64,000 nt of DNA from positions 1,180,001-1,244,000 of the forward strand of contig JAQFVV010012446.1 in NCBI GenBank assembly GCA_028023455.1, given 5' to 3'. Positions 33,405 to 45,000 of the stretch are shown piece by piece. This stretch comes from Epiperipatus broadwayi. Taxonomy: Eukaryota > Onychophora > Udeonychophora > Euonychophora > Peripatidae. Position numbers and translations under genes: made by a program. A model generated the notes under the pieces. The model was not told where the DNA came from, did no database searches, and saw nothing but the letters and a program-made list of their open reading frames with translations. Every line of letters begins with the position of its first letter. Within the stretch, counting starts at the first letter, position 1.

Positions 33405-33685
33405 CAGAACTGATTCATCATCATCATTAACCATTATCAATCCACTGCAGGATGAAAGTCTCTCCAAGTTCAATCCATCTTCTCTGATCTTTAGCTTCTC
33501 TTCTCCATATTACCCCTGTAAACTTTCTTATTTCATCCATCCATCTCACTTGTGGTCTCTTTCTGGGTCTTTTACAATCTCTTGGAATTCAGTTTAAGAT
33601 TTCAATTGTACATCTATTATAATCTCTTCTAGCAATATATGGTCCAGCCCAACTCCACTTCAGTCTTTTAATTTTTTCAGTGAGG

Positions 33686-34033
33686 TCAGTAACACCTCTT
33701 TGTTTTCTTACCCATATATTGCATTACTCCCAACATGCATCTCTCCATACTTCTTTGAGTGATATGAAGTCTCTGTATTGCTCTTCTATTAAGTGTCCAA
33801 GTCTCAGATACATAAGTAAGAATTGGTAAAACACATTTATTAAAAACTTTCCTTTTCAAACACATAGGCAAATTTCCTTTTAGTATCAAGTTATTTCTAC
33901 CAAAAACACTCCAATTAAGTTTAATTCTATGATTAACTTCATCCATTATGTTTTCATCTGTATTAATAATCTGATCAAGGTATTTGTAACTGTTAACTTC
34001 TTCTAACTCATCATAATCAATCTTTATTTTCAT
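33686..34033 (-). pseudogene. RTE C-terminal region
   Basis: 115-codon frame with NSYKYLDQIINTDENIMDEV, KVFNKCVLPILTYVSETWTL, and RSMERCMLGV, the conserved thumb and connection of RTE-type reverse transcriptases (the same segment annotated in many genomes as craniofacial development protein 2-like). It is separated from the catalytic core by a frameshift. Confidence 0.8.
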
Positions 34034-34129
34034 ATTTTGAAAAAAAATCCATTAAACATTACTTTAGTCTTTATTAATATTTATCTTTAGTCCTACTTTC
34101 ATCTGATAACTCCTGCAACATTTCCTGCA

Positions 34130-34800
34130 GCTCTAAAACATTGTTTTTAAAAAGAACTACATCATCTGCAAAATCTAAATAACTTAAATAATCTCCATTC
34201 ACTTTCACTCCTTTAGCTTCCCATTTTATTCCACAAAATACTTCTTGCAGCACTGTTGTAAAAAGTTTTGGAGATGTGGAGTCACCCTGTCAAACACCCT
34301 CTTTCCCAGTATCATTATGTAGTCTAATTGTTGCTGTTGCATTTTTATAAATATTCTTTAAAATATGACCATATCCTGAATCTATACCTTGTTGATCTAA
34401 TGCTTTAATCACTGAAGAAATGTTTATAGAATCATTATAGAATCAAATGCCTTTTTATAATCTACAAATACAAAGCATAATGGCAACTCATATTCATTTA
34501 TCCTTTCTATAACTTCTCTCAATACTTGGATATAATCTACTGTACTAAAACCACTTTTAAATCCAGGTTGTTCTCTTGGTTGGTGGAAATCCAATGTTCT
34601 TTGTAGACAAGTTGTAATTATCTTGGTAAAAATTTTGTACAAAAGTGATAAAAGATTGATAGGTTTGTAACTTCTAATATCTTCTTTATCACCTTTTTTA
34701 AATATTAATATGAATACTGCATTCTTCCAATCATCTGGTACATCTTTATCATTTAGACATTTGGTATATAACTTTTCTAAAACATTTTCTATTTCTTCAC
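34130..34800 (-). pseudogene. RTE reverse transcriptase core
   Basis: The open part at 34642-34424 has REQPGFKSGFSTVDYIQVLR and VFVDYKKAFDSI (first catalytic Asp). After a shift the strand continues through GTDSG..L, the stop-mutated GV*QGDSTSPKLFTTVLQEVF, and LDFADDVVLF near 34150-34175, which holds the two catalytic Asp residues. Upstream (34660-34800) AFIPIFKKGDKEDI-type sequence is visible. All essential residues are present apart from the stop and frameshifts. Confidence 0.75.
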
Positions 34801-34974
34801 CTGCTTCTTTTAATATATCAATTACAATTCCATCATTACCTGGAGCCTTTTCTTACTTCAAACATTTAATGGCATATCTCACTTCTTCATTTAAAATTCT
34901 GGGCAATTTGGAAGATGTAATAGATATAGGAGGTACTTGTTCTTTATTACTATATGATTCTTGATAAAAGTCTT

Positions 34975-35160
34975 TTATCCATCTTTTTTTCTTATTGCAG
35001 ATAAAAACTTCCTACCAATACCAAAAGGTTGTTTTACACTCTTGAAGCCTTTATTCTCTTCTACGGCTTTACTTGCTAGTTCATAGTTATACTTTCTTAT
35101 ATCGTTTTCAACTCTTTTCTGCATCATTTTACAAAATTTGAGATTATTCGAAATATTCAA
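34975..35160 (-). pseudogene. RTE linker region
   Basis: Short Lys/Glu-rich frame (KMMQKRVENDIRKYNYELAS) lying between endonuclease and reverse transcriptase. It is typical of the charged linker of these proteins and broken from both neighbours by frameshifts. Confidence 0.55.
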
Positions 35161-35384
35161 TCGTTTTTAATGCATTTTTATATATCTTCATATTTTTTCT
35201 TTTCTTCATAAATTTTCTAGTTTCAGTAAAAATTGTATTGGTCAATTGCTGTTTTTTTTCTACCAGCTATCTTTGTTGCAATTTTTAAAAGCGTATCAGT
35301 TATTTTCATATTAATTTCATTCAAATCTGAATCATGTTCAAAATCTACTAGTACAGTACTTGAAAACAATTTTTAAGTTCTAAT

Positions 35385-35894
35385 TTAAATTCTATTAGAA
35401 GGTTTCTGAAAATTAGGAACATCAACTGTAAATATTGTTTCTATTAATAATTTTTGTCTCTCTAGTTTTGCATTAGCATTAATATGTATCTTACATCTTG
35501 CTAATCGATGATCACTTCCTGTGTTAAATTTATTAAAAACATTACAACCTTGAAATATATATTTTCTGTTAGTCAAAATATAATCCAATTCTGCTGTACT
35601 TTCATTTGGATGCTTCCATGTCCATTTCCTTTTAACATTTTTTTCAAAAAAATAATTCATAATATAAAGTTTTTCTTTTTCTGCAAACTCCACAAGTCTA
35701 TGTCCTCTCTCAATTCTATTACCATAACCAAATTTACCCACAGTACTTTCATCTTTCATTTGTTTACCAGTTCTAGTATTAAAGTCTCCCATAACAATTT
35801 TAAAATGTTTACTCTGATCAAAAGCCTTTTGTACATCCATATAAAAATCTTCTACTACTTCATCACTATGAGAACTTATTGGGGCATAAATCAT
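35385..35894 (-). pseudogene. RTE endonuclease, C-terminal half
   Basis: Contains YAPISSHSDE, IVMGDFNTRTGK, TAELDYILTN and the catalytic GSDHRLARCK, completing the endonuclease fold. The 156-codon plus frame over the same place is a shadow. It is offset in frame from the N-terminal half by the 35.9-kb lesion. Confidence 0.8.
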
Positions 35895-35916
35895 AATAGG
35901 CTATTAAGTTGTATAG

Positions 35917-36240
35917 CTAATCTTGCCACTCTGTCTGATCAATCTCCACAATGTTGTTCTTCCACATTTTATTTATAATGAATCCTACTCCATTTGTATT
36001 TGCAATATTTGTGCCTTTATAATAGAGTACATGTCCACTTTTTAAATCAATTGTCTCTTCACCTTTTCTTCTAACTTCACAAAGTCCAATAATGTCCCAT
36101 TCAATATAAGACAGTTCTTCTAATTCTTGCAATCTTTCTTCACTTGAAAGGGATCTGCAGTTGTAAGTACCTAAATAAAAAGTCATCATCAAATGGCAGC
36201 CTGGGTCTGCAATCAGGAGATTCTTAGCACCCTTTGCCAT
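35917..36240 (-). pseudogene. RTE endonuclease, N-terminal half
   Basis: ORF start at 36240 (MAKGAKN). It contains YLGTYNCRSL, WDIIGLCEVRRKGEE and GVGFIINKMW, the N, E and G motifs of the Mg-dependent AP-like endonuclease that nicks target DNA in LINE insertion. The frame ends in a stop at 35917 just before the next block, a frameshift rather than a natural terminus. Confidence 0.8.
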
Positions 36241-36769
36241 CAGCCACCAAACGCTGCCTTGGTTGGTGACTTTACAGCCTCCTGAGAATAAGGTCTATGA
36301 TTTATTTTTGTCTGTCATAATTGTATATATGTATTGGAAAAATATTTATCATTTACACAAACTTTCATTCTGCCTTATCATGCAACTGAGGAGAAAGACT
36401 ATAGTGTTTATTGATCTTAAACTCAGAGGTAAAAAGTCAATAAACTCACCACACTGGCTAATGAATGTTGGTGAGCAGCCTATCCATGTTCATATACTAT
36501 ATGAATAATCACATAGTAATAACAGCTGCAACGACAAGAACATATGGAGTGGACATTGCTTGGTTCCTTTAAGGCCTCCAAGAGGAATCAAAGGGTCTCC
36601 TTTCAGTTAATAGCAAACTTCTTTCTGCAGCCAGAACTGATTATGTTTACCTATTTAAGGAGATTTTTTAAAAAAAAATTACATCAATAATTTCAATCTC
36701 TGTGGTCGTTATCATTTTTAGTGTCTATATAAGTATATTAGACCATAAATAAAGGTGAGATTTCATCTT

Positions 36770-36875
36770 TATTGTTAAAAGAAGGTTGCCTTGATATCAG
36801 TTTGAGATTGTTATTAGTTATTGATATTGGGATTGTCTAAGTTCTTATTGGTTTTAATGATTGTGTATGTATATA
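36770..36875. repeat. Family F repeat piece, right of the RTE LINE
   Basis: GAAGGTTGCCTTGA and TGATATTGGGATTGTCTAAG resemble, in reverse, 62560-62650. Together with 33225-33404 it brackets the RTE insertion. Confidence 0.5.
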
Positions 36876-36937
36876 AATCAATATAAAAGATTAGATAGAA
36901 AATCCGCCAGGAAGTACTCTTAGCAAACAATGACAAA

Positions 36938-36951
36938 TAGCGCATGCGCAT
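36938..36951. promoter_or_regulatory. NRF1-type palindrome GCGCATGCGC
   Basis: TAGCGCATGCGCATA contains the exact NRF1 consensus core, a sequence usually found in CpG-rich housekeeping promoters and rare by chance in DNA this AT-rich. No exon or 5' UTR can be linked to it, so promoter function is only suggested. Confidence 0.35.
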
Positions 36952-37737
36952 ATAGATGTGATAATATAATCACATGATACTGATAAAATAAAATTTCACA
37001 GCTTCGTCGGTATTTAAAAATTACTACTCCCATATTTACTTGTATGCCTTTTAAACTTTTTCAAAAAAATAAATATTTTTATTTTTAGTGTTTTATAATT
37101 ATATAAAATATTGAAGTGCAGAAAAAAAAAGTCAAAACATAAACAGTTTATGACCGCCTATTTAAGAATTCAGAAAAAAAAATTAAATCATTGCTTTTCT
37201 ATGTAAATCATGTAATGTTGTGTTAGATGTAAATGTTGTAGTGTATAGAGTGTATTTGATAAGGCTAGAAAACATCCCAGCATGGGATCAGAAGTAAATG
37301 AAAGTGGACCGGTCTTTTTGTGATAAAATTTTAAAAACCGTCTAAAAATAAATGTTTGTGTGTGCAATGCATTGATAGATTAGAGAGTTCAGAGTTATAG
37401 AGACTTTGAGCTATTCTGAGCTGAGTAATTTTAAATTTAAAACTTGTTTTTAATTGAATGGAACTCTTAGATGCCTAATCTACTAAATTGTTAGTTTCTC
37501 AAATATCACATGACCTCTAGGGGAATTAACCACAACAAAAATAAATACTAGGAGTCCTGCGTTTTAATTGATGCAGTATTTCAAATAACTAAGTTTTTTT
37601 ACTCAGCTTAAATGTATAAAACATTGCTCATGATTATTATCCAAAAACTCAACTTCTTATTCTTTAAAGAGAATTTTAAAAAAAAAAAAAAAACAGTTTA
37701 TATACATCTTTTCAACAAGAGTTTGTCTTTTATATCT

Positions 37738-37870
37738 CCAGATTACATATATAGTATTATTTGGGGGGGGGGCTTTTTTTAAATTTTATTTGTTTGGGGG
37801 GGTTTTTATGTATGGTTTTTTTTTTTTTTTTTTTTGGTTGGTGAGTTGGTGGTGAAGGGGGTGAAAACGA
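37738..37870. repeat. G-run/T-run low-complexity tract
   Basis: G11-type and G7 runs alternate with T-rich tracts and a T22-like run, then GGTTGGTGAGTTGGTGG. Several G-runs close together could form a quadruplex on the plus strand. It may also be a slippage-prone assembly weak spot. Confidence 0.6.
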
Positions 37871-38073
37871 GTAAACTTCTTTTTTTAGATCAAAGTTATA
37901 TGTATATGTGTTTTTATACAAATAAAAAGATTTCAGTGATGATTATAAGCCGCTCTGGAATTTACCACACTGTGCAGGTAAATGATGTACCTATATCTTT
38001 TTTCAAATGATGAAACAAAAAAAATGTACTAAATTTTGTATTTTGAAATTTTTTACCTTATGAACAAATCAAC

Positions 38074-38143
38074 ACAAAAACAAAACACAGGAGCAAAACT
38101 CTCCATACTGTAGAATGATAATCATGTGGTGTTTAGTGGTTTA
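38074..38143. mobile_element. 70-bp minimal family A element
   Basis: Flanked by a perfect 14-bp duplication ATGAACAAATCAAC (38060-38073 and 38144-38157). It contains only the AGCAAAACTCTCCATAC end fused to TGATAATCATGTGGTG and the TTTAGTGGTTTA extension. This shows that the two ends alone can be co-inserted with a full target duplication. Confidence 0.8.
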
Positions 38144-38639
38144 ATGAACAAATCAACCATATTAAATGGGACTTCTTTAACAAATGAAATATTTATTTTT
38201 AATCTGCTCAGCTTTAATCAGAGTAAGGCTATTTTTTTTTAAAATCGATTAAATGTATAGATTAAAGAAGTATTTCCCTTCTTATACTTTGTTTATATTC
38301 AAAAGAAAAATACATACTTTATAAATGTGTTTTTTTTTTTAATCTGTTTCTAAATTACATAATTTTGACACTGTTGGATGTTGTAAGAGAATTGAAGAGC
38401 TGGACAATAAAGAGAACAGAATGGAAAAATAGATGGTGATTTGACTACTCTCTGGATCTGTCCATGTGACAGAATACTATTGATGATGATATAGTGTTTG
38501 TACATGTATTATTATAAATAAAAAATTCTTAGATTATTCATAATGTGGAAACCATATTAATGAAAACAATTTCATATATATATTGTATATATGCTGTAAA
38601 TTAGTTTAAAATAACCCTTAGTTAATTGTGTACATCTAT

Positions 38640-39085
38640 ATTCATACAGATATAATAAACACCTCCACACTCCCCCAATTATTTTCAAATTCATATAAAT
38701 AAAGATATAATAAAAGACAAACGACCCCCAAGATGCATTTCGTGCTGAATCAGCACTCACCAGCTGGCCCAGGTCACTATCTCTCATATATATCTCTATT
38801 ATATGCAAAGTATTTATCTAGAGTAAATTGTTGCATTTTCATTTACCATTGTCAAACTCCCTCCACTCACAACTTTGACGCCATCCATTTCAGATAAAAG
38901 CACTAATGATTATTACTAATCATTTTCGAAAGTAGAGATTATCTCTAACACAGATATAAACTTTAAACCTCAGTTAAAGATTAATATATCTGATTTTTTT
39001 TTAAAATTTACACACATGGAGTTATTCCTTTTTCTCTGTCCCGTATGTAATATCTTTATAGATATAATAAACACCTCCACACTTA
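38640..39085 (-). mobile_element. Family B tandem array, second locus
   Basis: ATATAATAAACACCTCCACAC at about 38650 and 39062 marks one complete unit of about 411 bp plus the start of another. It is almost identical over its length to 21247-21660, with substitutions and small indels. The 78-codon minus frame is a repeat artefact. Confidence 0.7.
38723..38775 (-). ncRNA. Hammerhead-like motif, family B, core A6G
   Basis: Outer stem GACC/GGUC, inner CCAG/UUGG, stem II GUGCU-(GAUUC)-AGCAC, GAA, ATGCAT and cleavage C are all kept, but the core is CUGGUGA. The A6-to-G change should abolish cleavage. Confidence 0.65.
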
Positions 39086-39589
39086 TATTCATACATATAC
39101 AATATGGAAAGTTTTGAATTAACATGCAATACAAAAACGTTTTTGTGCTTCAGTATTTTAATTATTGTAGGCTTTTAAATAGCTATGTTTTTTTATTTAT
39201 CTTTTTAAAGTGTATTTAATATTTATAAGAGGAAAAATAGTTTAAATATAATTTAATACTAAAGAAATTTGACAATGAGGTATTGATAATAAAAAAAATT
39301 CTGATAAAAAATATTAGTAAAACTTACTAAAAAAAATTTCTGTATTCTTGGATTCTGGGAGTTCCTATTTATTATTTTTAAGTATTGTAATTTGTTTTAC
39401 TCTGATTTAAAAAATGTAATATTTATGAGAGAAAAAAAAATTTAGTAACTCATACCATTTTTGTGAACTTAAATTGAGAAGTGGCCTGGTATCTATGGTA
39501 AACTAAATAATATTAGTATTTATTCCTAGACAATAAGTATTCTCGTTTTCTTATTAAGTAAATATAGGGGATTTGAACTCAGACTTTTA

Positions 39590-39950
39590 AGCAACCTTCA
39601 ACTATCCACACCATCTCATATTACTGATACACATGACCACACACATGTAGAAAAGATAATCACCAATATACATATTTCAAGCTGAACCAGCCCTCATCTG
39701 TTGGTCCAGATTATCATCTCCCACACATATATATAATCAGTGCTCAGTTTATATTATGATAACAAATCTATATACTTTAATGGACAGGCTTCAATCCATT
39801 CCAACTGCTAACTCCTCAGCCATCCATACCATTGAAAATCTAATGATAGAATGCCCAAATCCCATGCTGCTGCCAATATTGTTATAATGCCCATGTTGAC
39901 TTCAAGTCACTCTGATCCCTCATGTATAGGACAGAATTCATTTAAGTACA
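39590..39950 (-). mobile_element. Family B' element, second locus
   Basis: Minus-oriented unit similar to 22060-22430 (shared CTTTAATGGACAGGCTTCAATCC and the hammerhead region). No second unit or clear target duplication. Confidence 0.55.
39655..39715 (-). ncRNA. Hammerhead-like motif, family B', core U4A
   Basis: Outer stem GAUAAUC/GAUUAUC, inner CCAA/UUGG, stem II GGGCUGGUUCAGCUU, GAA, ATATGTAT. The core box is CAGAUGA, so the ribozyme is probably dead although its stems are well preserved. Confidence 0.55.
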
Positions 39951-40566
39951 TAGAAGAGGGATTGTAGAATGCAGGCTTAATGTGTAAGATTTGAAATACA
40001 GTCTGTGTTCAAAGCCCCTATATTTACAATTAAATTCCAGGTATAAAAATGCCTGTATTTCAAATCTTATTAAGTAAATGAAATTTTGAATTAATGTGCG
40101 ATACAAAAATATTTTTTCTCTTCAAATTTTATGGTCTCCATCTTGTTAATTAGAAGCGGTAATAATTTATACAAATAAAGGTGAGCTACTTCTTAAATTT
40201 CTTCTGCTTTAAACATATTCAAATTTATTTTAGAGTGCATATGGATAGAGGTTGAAGTTGATGAAATGAAAACATAATGTAGAAGCTACAAAGTTATTAT
40301 AACTTTACTAGAACAAAAAAATAAACATGTAATTTAATATTTTATTTATAAACATTCAATAGCAATAAACAAAAAAGGAAAATTAATACAAATTAATAAA
40401 AAAAAAAATTTTTTTTTAAATTATTTAAGTTAGGTGTGAAATATTGACTAAATTTGTATTCACGATTTTTTCCTAGCAAATTTATCAATTATTTTAAAGT
40501 TTCAACATTATTTAATACTTGTTGACTCATATATAAAAATACTGTAGTATTTAACCTTTCTTATAT

Positions 40567-40732
40567 TCATATATATTGCTTATAATAACTCCTCTCATAT
40601 ATACTTTAATGATCTGATGAAGACTGCTAGACAGTCGAAACTGTCAGGAAAATAAAAAAGTTTTATTAAAATTTTTGTTTTGCATTAAAGTGTATATGGG
40701 AGAAGTTATTATAAGCAATATATATGAATGTA
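40567..40732. mobile_element. Family D-like snapback element
   Basis: TTCATATATATTGCTTATAA...CTTTAATGA (40567-40613) is mirrored by CATTAAAGTG...ATTATAAGCAATATATATGAA (40683-40731). Between them, on the plus strand, CUGAUGA-A-GACUG-(CUAGA)-CAGUC-GAAACUGUC (40615-40648) has a five-pair stem II and both core boxes. Stem I pairing is poor. Confidence 0.55.
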
Positions 40733-42044
40733 TGAAGAAATGCAAAGAAAGTAAAAGAGTAAAATAAGAGTTTAAATAATTTCTATATTCGGAAAAGTTG
40801 CCCCATATTGGATAAAAGTGAAAATAACCAGCAACAATTGAATTGAACTGTTCACTTGTTATCACCCATATGACCTTATATTTATTCAGGCAGTGCAAAA
40901 AGCTTTGGTTTGCCTCATTTGGCAATAGTTGTAAATAGGTAAATGAGACAACCCTAAGTTTCACTAGGCAGATCATTACATTGACATTTATAAGATATGA
41001 CGGGAGCACTGGCAGTGACTATCCTTTCAATGCTCATCTTCATCATCCAAATTTCATATTTGCAATCATCACTTATAATTTATCTTTTAAAGATCATTTG
41101 ATAGATTATGGATTTCTTTTTATTAGTACAATTTTACATTTTCCTCTTTTGAGAGTGCAAAATCTATATATTTTTCCCTTTGCAAGCAAAAATAAACAAT
41201 TGTGGAAAACATTAAATATAAAAAAAATATTGGTCCATAAAAAAAATGGCTTTTTTATTTTTTGGTAATTTTTGTAAAGTGAAATTAAATTGAAATTTTA
41301 AGTCATTTGCAAATAAATTTGAATACAGTTTAATTACCAATAAAACAATTCACAAATGTTAACACCTAATATGGTCCTTAAGTCTTAGTCCAGAGGCCAA
41401 GAGTGATTATGGATAATTCCAGATATAAATTATTAATCAATGAAATAAATGATTCAAATTTCAAATTGTTTAATTTGTTTCCACAAATTATAAATGACAA
41501 TTTTAAGAAAAATTCTGACAAATCATCAAGAATGTGTTTTCATTATGATACTAAATAAAAACGGGTAGTTGTGACTTGTGAGTTTTTTACAGTCTTTCAT
41601 GCCTTCAAAGCCATCCTTTCCCACTTCAGCCATGGTACTTCATGCCATCATAACACTCAGCACATGTAATACCAGATTTTAAATCTAAAAAAAAATCACA
41701 TCTTATTTCAATGATGGAGATATATTCATTATGGATAAAGGAAAAATATGAAAAAGAAACCTGAAACGTTTTTATAATTTGTAGAAACAAATTAAACATT
41801 TTAAGATTTGAATAATTCATTTCATTAATTAATAATTTATATCCAGAATTATCTGTAATCAGTTTTGATGTCCAGACTAATACTTAAGTACCGAAAAGAT
41901 CAGCTACAATATAAAAATTTGCTTTTGTGTTTAGTTGATTGACAAACAGAAATATATTTTGCTGTTTATTAAATTTTAACAGTAGAAAAACAAAAATGGG
42001 AAAGGAAATTAAATTCTTTTAAAAAATATGATGAAATTAAATAG

Positions 42045-42580
42045 TAAATACAATTTATCTGCTACTTTGAACACTTTTTAGCAAAAATATTTTATTGACC
42101 TACATTCATGCACAATCTTATATTTTGATTGTCCTGCAGTCTTCTTCAGACTATGATATAATGAACAACATAAAATAAAATACATAACTATATGAATAAT
42201 ATGATAAAAATGTAAACAATAAAATGAATAAAATAATAAAAATGTGAAATATTACTCCTTCTATATATATATATAAATGTAAAATATGACAAAACACAAT
42301 AAAACTGAAATAAATATAATCAAAACCAAATAAAATAATCCAGTTAATATAAAACAATATATACAATATAAATTATGATATTATTTATATATTTATGCAT
42401 TTTACTTTATGTTGTTCATTATATCATAGCTCTAAAGAAGACTGCAGGACAGTTGAAACATAAGATTGTGCATGAATATAGGTTAAAAAAAGGTTTTTGC
42501 TAAAAAGTGTTCAAAGAGGTGGATAAATTGTATTTACATAAGATATTGCAGCAAAATAAAAAAAGTAATGAATTTGGTAA
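42045..42580. mobile_element. Family D snapback element
   Basis: Arms: AATACAATTTATC...TTTTTAGCAAAA...GTCCTGCAGTCTTCTTCAGA at left, mirrored by GAAGACTGCAGGACAGTTGAAAC...GATAAATTGTATTT at right. The centre is AT-rich. An extra GATATTGCAGCAAAATAAAA stretch at the right is the one-sided extension shared with 55086-56846. The 71-codon Tyr/Phe-rich minus frame is compositional. Confidence 0.7.
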
Positions 42581-43522
42581 TATTTCTGAAAAAAATGAAG
42601 TGTTTTTATTTTCAGTCTCCATTGGTTACTTCTAAGCAAAATTGATTAAATTATAAATAGTTTGATTGATGATTTTTCTTTAATTAAAGATGACAGTGTA
42701 TATCCCTAGTTGATTTTTATTCTCCAAGCTGCACAAGCTGATTGAAAGAGGTTATATGATCAGCAGCCATCATTTGCAAATGAATAGGCCCATTTCAACT
42801 CCATGAGGAAATAAAATAAGTTAGATCTACAAATGACATATCCACATATATCATATTTATTTTCTTTAGTCTATTTGATAATTCAACATGCTAACATTTA
42901 ACTTCTGCAATGACTTAAATTATTTCAATGTTTTGCTTAATGGCAGTTATCTATTGTTTTTTTTATTCTAGGTCATATATTTCACTAAATTATAACCATG
43001 GGTAAGTTGTCTATAAAATAACTTTTTAAGAAGGCTGTTACTCTTTATTTGCATCTATTCCCAATTCAATAGAGATGGTGATTTTACAATATTGGATTAT
43101 AATATCACATCCAACAAGATGAAGAGCATTCTACTTGTACATGTAGTCTTGCCACCATATTTTAAAAATCTGATGGAGTATCTTTAACCTTTGTGTTATA
43201 TCAAAATAGAATCTAAATTTCACTTCTACATATAAATGGGAAAAAATAGCAGATCTATATATAATTTATTTAATTATAGTAGTTAAATTATTATGAGAAA
43301 ACTTCCCATTTTTTAACCTATGATATGTAGCAACAGCACATTGAAATCTGTTGCATCTTGACATCTAAATATGTCCTTCTGTTTATAAAAGATCCTGCAC
43401 TGTTTAAGGCAATTCACATTCTTAAATGGATAATCATCCAAACTAAAAATTACTAAAGATAGTTTTCCCATTATTGACTGTTAAAGGACTTTGACATTAA
43501 TTATTATAATGAAAGATTTATA

Positions 43523-43749
43523 AGATCCTAAGATCTAGGTGCAGTGCTCTCAGATCCAAGGCTCCTCACTGATAAAGGTCACAAGCTAGAATGAGTCTGG
43601 AGAAATTGGAGTAGGCACTAGATAGGAATTTTATGCACAAACCTTCTTGCATCCATTGATTACTCTGGCTTGCACTGAGTGGCGCTACTGTATGGGAAGT
43701 TTTGCCTTTGTGTAAACAGCTTGTGTAAGAATAAATCATGGTAATCATG
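43523..43749. mobile_element. Family A element with hammerhead remnant
   Basis: Flanked by a perfect 13-bp duplication TGAAAGATTTATA (43510-43522 and 43750-43762). It starts within the AGATCCTAAGATCT palindrome and runs to the right-end extension (GGTAATCATG). The hammerhead (about 43554-43612, plus) has AUCCAA and UCCUCA strands, CUGAUAA (G8 to A), GGU-(CACAA)-GCU, and a damaged GAA/palindrome. It is inactive. Confidence 0.75.
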
Positions 43750-43796
43750 TGAAAGATTTATAGCCTGCATTTAAAATATTATGAAGATTTTGTACG

Positions 43797-44302
43797 TCTG
43801 TATTTATATATTGGACTTTTTCCATCATCTAATATTAAATATTGAATGTCTCAAAAAAAATTATTTAAATTTTCCACTTACATTCAACTGTTACTTCTAG
43901 CATAATAGCACACATGTTACTATATTAACAACATTTTGAGTGATATTATTCTCTTTTCTTCAGGTGTTTCTGGCCTGATCAGTGGCAGTAACTAGCATGG
44001 GAATCAAACCTAGACACTCAGATTCTTGAATATTGAATTTTAAGATAACTCTCTAACCAATTGAGACATTTTGCCTTTGGCAGGATGATTCAGATGGTTA
44101 GAGCATTACCTTAAAATTCAATATTCAAGAATCTATGGATCAAAGTTCAATTCCTATACTAGCACTGTCACTGGTCAGACCAGAAACACCTGAAGAAGAA
44201 AGAAGAAGAATACCACTAGAAATGTTGTGCATGTACTAATCTGAATGTAATTGGAAAATTTAAATATTAGATTATGGAAATAGTCCAATATATAAATACA
44301 AC
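43797..44302. mobile_element. Large inverted repeat containing two opposed tRNA-derived SINE copies
   Basis: Outer arms TATTTATATATTGGAC...AATATT (from 43797) and AATATTAGATTATGG...GTCCAATATATAAATA (to about 44302) mirror each other. Within them a SINE occurs in minus (43951-44074) and plus (44077-44210) orientation. The SINE has GATTCAGATGGTTAGAGCAT (A-box-like), an ATCAAAGTTCAATTCC B-box relic, and a tail GACCAGAAACACCTGAAGAAG. The two head-to-head copies meet at about 44075. It may be another fold-back retroposon product. Confidence 0.6.
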
Positions 44303-44851
44303 TAAAATACCACCATTACATATTTTCTGGAAAACTTTTTGTAGATCATCTTTTAAATTTCCAAGGATAGTACAGTCATCGGTGTAGTACACATTTAAAA
44401 ACCAAGAAGATTAAGTCATTATTTTTGCTTTTAATTAGCTCAAATTAAAAATTCTATTTTCAACACCTATATTGCATTTTGATGCTTACTTTATAAAACT
44501 GCCTAAAACTATAAAAAACCGATTTGATAGTATATTTATACATAATACCACATGATAATGCTTGAACATATTTATAAAAACTGAATGTTATTTAAGTCTC
44601 TTCTAATTACTTTATTTCTTTAAATGATTGTACAATATTAGAAGCATCTTTAGAAAGCTCTTATTTGAAACTTCAACCTTGTCATAATAGAATATATTGC
44701 TACAAATCATTAGTTTCTAAAATTAATATATTCATAATTTTATTTGGAAAAATGTTTTTAATGTCTATAACTGAAAAGATTATTTTTTTGTATAGAAAAT
44801 ATTGACTTTTTCTAGGATACAGCTGAGTGCCCTTTTGGTGTGGTTAATCAG

Positions 44852-45000
44852 AATCATAGCACACACTGATTGGCTAAGTGTAATCATAGCTTTCACTGAT
44901 TGGCTAAGTGTAATCATAGCTTTCACTGATTGGCTAAGTGTAATCATAGCTTTTACTGATTGGCTAAGTGTAATCATAGCTCCCACTGATTAGCTAGGTG
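44852..45000. repeat. Minisatellite: five 30-bp units each with a CCAAT box
   Basis: AATCATAGC..CACTGATTGGCTAAGTGT repeats every 30 bp with few changes. The minus strand of each unit reads AGCCAATCAG, the classic NF-Y site; the last unit carries AGCTAATCAG. The 63- and 68-codon frames with repeated MTLSQSVKA-type peptide simply read the array. Confidence 0.9.

Larger units (their letters stand above)
33416..36631 (-). mobile_element. Full-length RTE-type LINE (3.2 kb), frameshifted
   Basis: Minus-strand non-LTR retrotransposon of 3216 bp, the usual RTE size, flanked by a perfect 11-bp duplication CAGAACTGATT (33405-33415 and 36632-36642). In order it has a 5' leader (36241-36631), an apurinic-type endonuclease, a linker, reverse transcriptase, a C-terminal region and a short 3' end closing in (ATG)n-like repeats. 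The single ORF is broken by frameshifts and stops, for example a TGA at 34290-34292 replacing the Arg of GVRQGD. It is therefore inactive but not old. Confidence 0.85.

Noticed and set aside
35508-35978. 156-codon plus-strand frame as a membrane protein
   Set aside because: It lies antisense to the RTE endonuclease frame, which carries GDFN, DYIL and SDHR motifs.
36263-36508. 81-codon plus frame next to the RTE 5' end
   Set aside because: It overlaps the LINE 5' leader on the other strand and has no recognisable motif.
44780-44993. Repeat-protein-like frames (MTLSQSVKA and ADTDWLSVI repeats)
   Set aside because: They simply translate the 30-bp minisatellite, which is a multiple of three.
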